Part shown: positions 39,301 through 48,300 of the stretch, in pieces
Layout: the number at the start of each line of letters is the position of its first letter
How positions within the stretch are numbered: position 1 is the stretch's first letter
NCBI GenBank assembly: GCA_034190875.2
Contig: CM067343.1
Coordinates: forward strand, 60,725,652-60,789,651
From: Urechis unicinctus
Lineage: Eukaryota > Annelida > Polychaeta > Xenopneusta > Urechidae
Reading direction: 5' to 3'
Length of the DNA: 64,000 nt
Program-made: the position numbers and the translations under genes
The notes under the pieces: model-generated
What the model was told of the DNA's origin: nothing
Databases searched by the model: none
The model's input: only the letters and a program-made list of their open reading frames with translations

Positions 39301-42300
39301 ATCAATTGCGAAATTAAAAAGTTTAGAGATTTTTGCTACCAGAAATTTTCGACCTGCTACGATTTTTTTCACGATGCATTATTTACAACTAAGTATATTT
39401 AGAAAAAGTTTGTAATTATATTACACATTCAGAATATGTTAACTGTATTGAAAAATTTTCTAAAGCATGGACGTATTGAGCATTGAACTTGTGTCATTTT
39501 TTAAAAATTTTGATGCTTTCGTGACCGGAAGTGACGTCTTCGACATCCATGATATCTGGGAATCCGACTACAACTGTCATGGAGCACATGTGACCAAATT
39601 TTTATTATCATCGGACATGCATTGACGGTTTTATAGGCGCTCAAAATATTCATGAAACTTAAGTTGCCATTTGGACCGATACCACGATTTTTCGACCTTA
39701 GGCGCTTGGGGAAACCGTCGGTGCGATTGCCACATATGTCATTAAAAAAGTTTTCAATTTGAATGAGCTACACGATGATGTAAATTATGTAACAATCCGA
39801 CCATTAACGGAGTTATTTGAGATACTAGTTTTTCACTTATTCGATGACCTTGACCTTAGTTTTAGGTCAAGGTCAAAACAAAACCTCTCGGTTCTGCGCA
39901 TCAATCACGCCTAACGATTGAAGAAGAAAAAAATGGAAAATTTTAAAAATTGCGACCTGTATCGCGAAACAAAAAAATGTTTACAAACATCCAAACAAAC
40001 ATCCAAACATACATACCGGGCCGATCGCCATAACTTGGCGAGCCAAGTTGACGAGTGAGTCTTATACTAGAGATTTAAAGGTACCACTCTTCACTCACTA
40101 GCCCTGCACTATTCACCGACGCCACACCACTCACTGACACAACACCATTCACAGACGCTACATCACCTTCTGACACAGCACCACTCACTGATGCCACACA
40201 ACTCACTGACCCCGCACCACCCACCAACCCCGCATCACTCAACGACATCGCATCACTCACCAACCCCGCATCACTCAATGACCCTGCACCACTCACTGAC
40301 TTCCCACTCACCTCATCACTCACTCTTCCATTCATCCATCACTCACCCTCCACTCGCCTGGCCTCAACCACTCCCCCTCTACTCACCCCTGTGTCCACCA
40401 CTCATCCCTCCACTCACCTCATCACTGCCATCGCTGCTCTCTCCCTCTTCCTCCTCTTCACTGTCCACAATCCATGCAGCCTGGTACTCTGATGTGCCCT
40501 TAGGAACCTTTTTGACAACACGCTTCTTGGCATCCAGCTCAGCTGTCAAACACAGTCCGAAACAAGCAATATTATGTGCTAAATATTATCAGAGATATAA
40601 TTAACAGGCAGAACAGGCAGACAGAAGTGCAGCTACAAAATGTGACCACAACTGGATTGATCAAAATACATACAATCATTATGGTTATCATTGTACATCA
40701 ACATTTACTGGTAAAATTGACACAAATGACAAAATAAGTTACATAAGATAAACATTACAGACATTATCAAACAACACTTCAGACAACAGGCAGAGGCCAA
40801 CTGTCACAACCAGCAGTAACTAACCCTCATAATAAACAGCAGCTAATTTTCAAAACCAGGAGTAGTTAATTCTTTAAAACAACAGTAGCTTACTGTCAAA
40901 ACCAGCATTAGCTAACTCAGACAACCAGCAGTAGCTTACTCTGACAACCAGAAGTAGCTTACTCCCAAAACTAGCAGTAGCTTACTCCCAAAACCAGCAG
41001 TAGCTTACTCCCAAAACTAGCAGTAGCTTACTCCCAAAACTAGCAGTAGCTTACTCCCAAAACTAGCAGTAGCTTACTCCCAAAACTACCAGTAGCTTAC
41101 TCCCAAAACTACCAGTAGCTTACTCCCAAAACTACCAGTAGCTTACTCCCAAAACTACCAGTAGCTTACTCCCAAAACTACCAGTAGCTTACTCTCGAAA
41201 CCAGCAGTAGCTTAATCCCAAAACTACCAGTAGCTTAGCTTACTACCAGTAGCTACTCTCGAAACCAGCAGTAGCTTAATCCCAAAACTACCAGTAGCTT
41301 ACTCCCAAAACTACTAGTAGCTTACTCCCAAAACTATCAGTAGCTTACTCCAAAACCAGCAGTAGCTTACTCTCGAAACCAGCAGTAGCTTACTCTCGAA
41401 ACCAGCAGTAGCTTACTCTCGAAACCAGCAGTAGCTTACTCTTGAAACCAGCAGTAGCTACCTCAACACTGCCGTCTGTGATTTCATCGAAAATACAGCA
41501 ATATGACTTTTTTCCAGCTTTAAGCACGAACGCATTTCGGTTGTTGCGTTATTTCAAATGGAGAGGCTAGTTGTGTACAGACCTTCAGCTAGTTCCTCCT
41601 CTGTGGGCCATGTTTGCTCAGCATCCATGGGATCTGGGATGTTCTCAGCTTGTAATGTCTGCTGCTTGCCAGGATCAGACCGCTGCAGTAGCTTGGCTCC
41701 TTGCTCTGGCATCATGACATCCTGTTGGGAGCAGAGATCAGCCAACTTAACTATCATTTGTTGAATGTACACTGGTAATTTAAGCAAAATTGTACACATC
41801 ATCTTTAACCACACACTCTGATGTATGGTAATGGCTGAACCAAACATTACACAGTAGTAAACATTATGAATGGTGTATGCAATGATGAATATGTTTACAA
41901 CAATCATGTATTTCTACAACCACAAAATGTTAAGTAGGAAATGCATGATGGCATGGCTGGCAGTTAGAGTTACAAATAATAACATGGAACAAGACAAATA
42001 TAAAAAAAAGAGTATTTGGTAGAATTCACAACGCACCACACTGGGTTTCTTTTGACTCCGGTCAGACTTTGATATCAGCGGAAATGGGTCTGTTGGTGAT
42101 TCTATACATTCCAGCTGATAATCACCAAAGCCAGCTAAATGAACAAGTGAGTTGGCATCCAGGGTCCGACCGCGGACATAACCTGATAATTGAAGGATGC
42201 CAATGTCACTCTGTAAAGCAGAGTTCGGCCATTATCAATCATTGGTCAATTTCATACCCTCAAACGCAGAAAGTTTAATCATAAAAAAATGCAATTCATT

Positions 42301-45300
42301 GCTGGTGGTATGGGGTCATAGGAAACACAAAGCTACTGTCGCAGTTGGGGTGGTTCCAGGAATATTCACACAGGCAAACAACTCACAACCATCCCCCATC
42401 CACACACATGCTTGTGTCACCCAGATGGATATACTTAACAGTCCAGTTACTCGAGACATCATGACTTGTCATGATCACTGGCTGTGGAACCAGCATTAAT
42501 GGTGTATTACACCAGCACTCAACCAGCAAATCCAGCAACCACATTCAATTCCCATCAGTTCAGATTTCAAGTATACTACCACTGCAATGCAATGGGGGCT
42601 CGATATAATTCATTCACATCATAAGCATTTGTCCTCATATGTCAGTCTGTAAGTTGAGGCCAATGAGCTTGTAACTTTGGTCAGAGGGCTCGCTCCCGAC
42701 AATATATGTGAACACACCAACCGTGCGTAGCGCACTGTTTGTCTTTACAGTTGTATTAAAACCACACGGAAATTAGGAGGCGCAGCCACCTCAATCATAA
42801 AGATGCCACCATGTGCTTTTGTTGATTTTATGTTAGTGCACTATGACAGTGGGTGTGCTGGAAATGCTCACCAAATTAGCATATTAGAGCTATGAGTCTT
42901 TTGGTTTAATCACCAGTTGCTGGATTAAAAATATCACACAGATACCCAAATGTAACTGTGAAGAGATCATTTCAAATCATTTAAAAATGCTTCATATACA
43001 CATTGATATGAATTTTTTTTGTAGGGGGGGGGGTGATTTTAAGTGCTGTAATTACCTGTTCAGAGTCGAGTTCGTAGCGGACACTTTCTGCGATCAGATG
43101 GGGCCTACGTTCCCGCAATAGGATCTTACTCAGTTTTTGATTACCCACAGTTCTCAGCAAAAACAGCGCATCCTGGGAACTGTCCAGGGAGTGGACTTTG
43201 TCTACCTGAGGAAACCTGAGGCAGACATATTCTCTTTCACAAATCACTAGAGCATTAGTTACTTAACAAATTCACTATATATGACCCAACAAATCTCAAA
43301 TAACTAAAGGTAATTATGTATTCAGCAGATGAAACGACTTATCAATAACCATGATCTGCGATCATTACATGACCCTCTATGAGCAGTGAACAATAATTCA
43401 CAATTCCTTATTGACTCATTGTACTGGGCCATTCATTATTGTTGAATTACCTTTTTTCAACCTCTTTCTGGATATTTCGTCTGGCTTCATTCTGTTTCTT
43501 TGAAGGTAAGTCTTTCAGACCCTGAAAGAGGTATGAAAAGCATTAATCTAAATACGTTATATTTAAACTGATAAAACTGAGAAATATTTGATTTTGATTT
43601 TATATTTTGTTATATTTCAGAAAAGTTTGCAATCCACTTGCTTATTTCAAGCCTAATACATTCATTCCAGCCTACAACTCTAATTTCGAAAACACTTTGC
43701 ATTCTTAATGAGATGGCATAGTTCTTGCAGTCTCAAATACCATGGTAGAGATTAAAACAAAAGTGAAAGTGATTTGAAACAATGCTACTCAAGCAAAGAA
43801 AAGATTCCAAATAAGATCTCAGCCACCCAGAAGAACAAATCACAAGTTACAGGACAGTTACTATAAACTGGTTTTGTCAGACTAACTTCTCAAACTGTAT
43901 ACTAGCTAATTCAACAATATTTTCAGATGAGTGTATTTGCATCATTCGCATATGTGTATAGGTCGCACCCCTCTTTTAAGCCCTGGAATTTGGTGCCAAA
44001 TTTTTTACAAAGCAATATTACATAGAAACTGACGATCATCAAGATCACCAGCAAAAGTACCTGATTAAATTTAATACAGTTAAAAGCTAGCCTATTATAT
44101 GACATCTGGTGCAGACCAAATTGAATTCAGTTCAGCCTAAAACAGATGAAGCGTATCTGAGCAGTGCACCGTGTCAGTGGCCATGGCAGCGGATGAGGTC
44201 AGGTGGGGTGGATGGGAAAAGAGGGATGGGGGAACCTTGAGCAAGGTTGTTGTGTTGCACAACAAGAAGGGAACAATTATACAATGTCATTCTCTCAGCT
44301 GAAGCTGTACCCGTACATACCCCGTACTAAGTAGTGTCTAACATAAGGTATAATAAAACTATTGATTAGCTAACATGACATGCTTAATTGCTGCTAATGA
44401 GAGTAAGGGCATTATCTGGATTCATACACTTCATATTTGTGAACACAATTCATCGTGAGATCAGATATAACTACAAAAAAAATTCTAAAGAGGGGGTGTC
44501 AGATGCAACAACGAGTTAATCCACATCTACTCCAATCCACCCACCTGAACCATGAAGACAGGTGAGGGTAGACCCTGTGCTAGGAGACAAGAGGTGAAGT
44601 ATTCCCCCTGTTGATCAAGCCCACCAACAGCTGGTACCACAAACACGATGCAATCTGCCACTTTGGCAGCATCCAATACGGCATAAAGATCCCCAAAAGG
44701 AGTGGTGACGAAGGAGAAACGCTGCTTGAATCGGGCTGAACTGCAGCACAAAGAATAATTATTACTATATGACATATGGTATACAATAAAGATAACAGAT
44801 CAAACAGATAATTAAATAACTTACACTGCCTTCAAAAGTACATGTAAGATCATTAAGTGAAAAAGATAATGATTTAAGCCACATGCAACTATAAAGTTAA
44901 TAAATATTGATTCCATCTGTAGATTCAGTTGTCACATAGAAATACACAATATGGAGAGGATCTCACCTGATGTGTAATGTGCCAAGGTCACTGAGTGCAA
45001 ATGTAGCTTCATCATCACAAGATTTAATGAGATCCTTAATAGCTGCTGTATCTATTTCATCTCCAAGAGGTACAAGAGCCTGATAGTAAACACAGCATGC
45101 TTTCAGTACAAACCACATCCATGAGCCTAGCTATGCATACAGTGTGAAGTTCTCATATATGGCAGCAGCAGAATCTTAGTAAGAACATGTGAGAACACAC
45201 AGTTCAATATCTATTGAACGCATACCATAGGTTATATAGCACAACACATATCAACGTGCAATTGACGATCAATGTGGACATACAACAAGAAATGGAGGAC

Positions 45301-48300
45301 TGCTACAGCCTCCCCGACTCCTCTTCTGCTGCAGTATATCTTCACGCTTATTCTTGCGCACTTGAAGAGCCTGTAAGTGTAACAGCACTGTATGAATGAG
45401 TTCAATTATCAACATCACAATTGACATTATAGACACTCAATTATTTGACAAGCGAATGGATCAGATGATGGACAATATCTCCACTGGGTCAACATTTTAC
45501 AGTTAAAGAATTTAACATCTTTCCAGCTAAATTTCTTTGTTTCAGGCAACCATAACAAATATTGTATATGACCTTGAACTTAGATAAGATGATGCACAGT
45601 GTATTTCATAAAAGAAAAAATTAAAAGTAACTCATTGGTAATTGACCTGATTTCTTCTCTGTTGTTTACTTGTGATGGCCTTTACCCGTTTACTAAGAGC
45701 TTTCACTCCCACACGTCCTAAACACAAACAAAATAATAGAATCCAATTATTTTCTGTCTGTTAGTATAAAAAAAACAACAGGAAACGAGAGAGGGTCATG
45801 TGCATTGTTTCCAGTAAGTTGACTCTAATCAGCCAAGTATCATAATTCCATGATTTCTAAATGTCCCACAATATGTCCCCGGACCTAGTTGACCACATTA
45901 ATGCTCAATGCTTCACGGTCAACAATTACCTGGATCTTACCTGATGGTTTATACCACTCAAATTTGACTGTTCCCTGACATCCCACTGTGTAAGTGGGGT
46001 AGAACATTGTTCCATTTTGGAAACTAAAGACCAGACAATCAATGCCGTAATTAAATAAAATATGATGCGTCCACAAATTGACACTGCTTACTTCTAGGAA
46101 CGATTTGCATCATGCCACACTTGATTTATCACAAATTACACCATAATTCACACCTCATGAACTGATAAACCACAACCATTTCCATCCACATAGAAAATGC
46201 ACTGGTTTCCTATAATCACTTGCAGTGCTAGAAAATGAGATTGTAGATCACGTAATAAATTAACGTTGGTGAATATAGTCACTACATTGCTGATGATGAG
46301 TATTGGCTATCACATCTTCTCAAATGCAATATTTTAGATGAATAAGGTTCAATATCAAATGAGAAAATGGGAAAGAGACCAGGTCTAAAATCATAAACAA
46401 ATCTTTTCATGAATGTAGCAAATAGCCGGAACTAAACCAACTATTATAAGCTTAAAATAGGAGCCAATTGGCAGTGACAATACTCATGAAATTCATATCT
46501 TGTGTGACCATTTCACTAACCATTGAATACATCCCATAAATAAGCACTTATCACTATCTATCACTCTCCTCCAATGCTGACTGTTAGTGGCTGTATGTTG
46601 ACAATATAACATTGGTATGAGGACCTTCTTACTTGGTGAGCACGCAGGGTCACTTGCACAGAGTAATGGTGTACTAAGTTGACAAAACATGACAGTGAAG
46701 CTGCCATAGCAGTAAATGTACATCTAAAACAGGTGCAGATATAGTCTTTATAAGTAAAAAAGGCTTGCTTCTACTCCAACAAGATGTCTATTGAATGGAA
46801 TCAATATGTATTGACACTTGCAAATGTGACAAGTATAACATGGCAGTTTGTTTTTTTAAATTATCTAATCGTAGAAAAATTACCAACTTTCATGGAGGAT
46901 AAACATAAAATGCCATCAAAATAGTCTCTAGTAGTCTTTAAGACACAAATTCAACATTTTATGATATTGTCCCCAGTAGCTGAAGTCAAAATATGCCGCT
47001 TTGTTGATGGCGGATTGAAAACTTATTTTACTAGTTGAAACGGAAGTTTTTCCTCCAATGACCTTCAGCATATATTTCCCACTGGTCAACTATTTTACAA
47101 GAAGGTATATTTCAGTCAATTTCGAAATGTATGGTGGACAGAAAACAGCGCAATCGCCTTGTCAATTTATAGGGCAAAATCGGGATTACATTTTTGAACG
47201 AAATTGCCAGTATCTACATCGGCAAATACTCAAGTCAGTGCGCCCCGCTCAGCGCCAAGCAACAATTACAATACTGCAACCAAAGAAATATGGCAGTTTT
47301 ATTTGAAAACAAGTCCCTTGACTCAGACTTCCTGCATTTACAGGCCGTTTTAAAACATCTCCAAACTTCATACATCTCCTCCAAGACGATTGCAATAAGC
47401 TTAACTGATATACGTAAACATTTTTGCAAAGAAAGCGATCAACAGGTCTTTTCTGGCTCTGACAATGAATTCTACCAATTTTTACCTGCCACATTCAGAA
47501 CCAAGATGTGAATGCAGATCAGATCGATAGAACTACATTGAACAGATTTCTGTATGCATCCACAGGCAAGCCATAGAGGTCCACTGATTCAGAGGATCAG
47601 ATCAATCATAAGTTGTGTGATTTTTCAGAAATCAATACATAGATTAGCCTGGTTTACAGACCTAACTACTACCTGTTAGGTCTGACGTTTGGTCAATTCA
47701 AAATGTGGTTGACAACCAAAGATTGATCTCATTGCCTTTCATAGTTAAACAAATACAAAGATGAACCATATCTGGTCATTCTTAAACATCTTACGGTGCT
47801 CACTAAAAAATCCAGATTGTCATCAATCTTCAATATATGCACAAATAAATCCAAAACATATTGCAAACATTAACGCTGCTCCTTTTATCGCCATTTTAGT
47901 CTCGGATAACAAAGTATGTTATGACGAATTTGCGTCGTTTTCACATAAACTTGAGCAGATGCATTTGTGGACGATATTCTGCTTCGAATTTGATTCCCAC
48001 GGATATTCACAAGTGCTATGTATTACAGCTTTCCTACAACTTCAGCGAACAAGGTAATCAACAATTGAATCGAACAAAATGACATCCGTATCATCGTATG
48101 GCTATTTGAAATGGTTGAAGAAATATTTTGATGATTGACCAGTCCACCACATTTGGCTTGGCATGAGGTAGGCCTCTACTGCAGACATAGAGGCCTACTG
48201 TAGGTCCATATAGATGGATTTTCCTACAGAATTTCCCATCGATCCCGGGTAAGCTTTTTTGCGCAGTTCACCATATTTTTTTTAAAGGCTGTTGAAATAA

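Larger units (their letters stand above)
20123..40417 (-). other. TSR1 intron 10, 20.3 kb, with nested gene and minisatellites
   Basis: Exon 10 ends ...GATGAG|GTGAGT and exon 11 begins after TTACAG with GACAATGAC, both in phase 0, so the coding frame crosses this interval cleanly. The other introns of the gene range from under 100 bases to 4.2 kb. The interval contains the antisense GPCR gene at 24172-25362, minisatellites of 42, 32, 27 and 47 bp period, CA/CT microsatellites, poly(C) tracts and an 18 bp repeat next to the exon 10 donor. Stretches 20123-23099, 25363-26756, 27500-28120, 29431-30689, 31051-31469, 31498-32263, 32880-33534 and 36677-38439 hold no supported gene. Confidence 0.88.

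Noticed and set aside
40191..40604. 137-codon plus-strand Pro/His/Ser-rich frame
   Set aside because: It overlaps the 18 bp repeat and TSR1 exon 10 on the opposite strand; the protein text is a repeat by-product.
47194..47511. 105-codon plus-strand frame, with internal [10 protein letters not shown] start at 47290
   Set aside because: It has a protein-like composition, but no donor site, no continuation and no recognised family; it lies in TSR1 intron 1.
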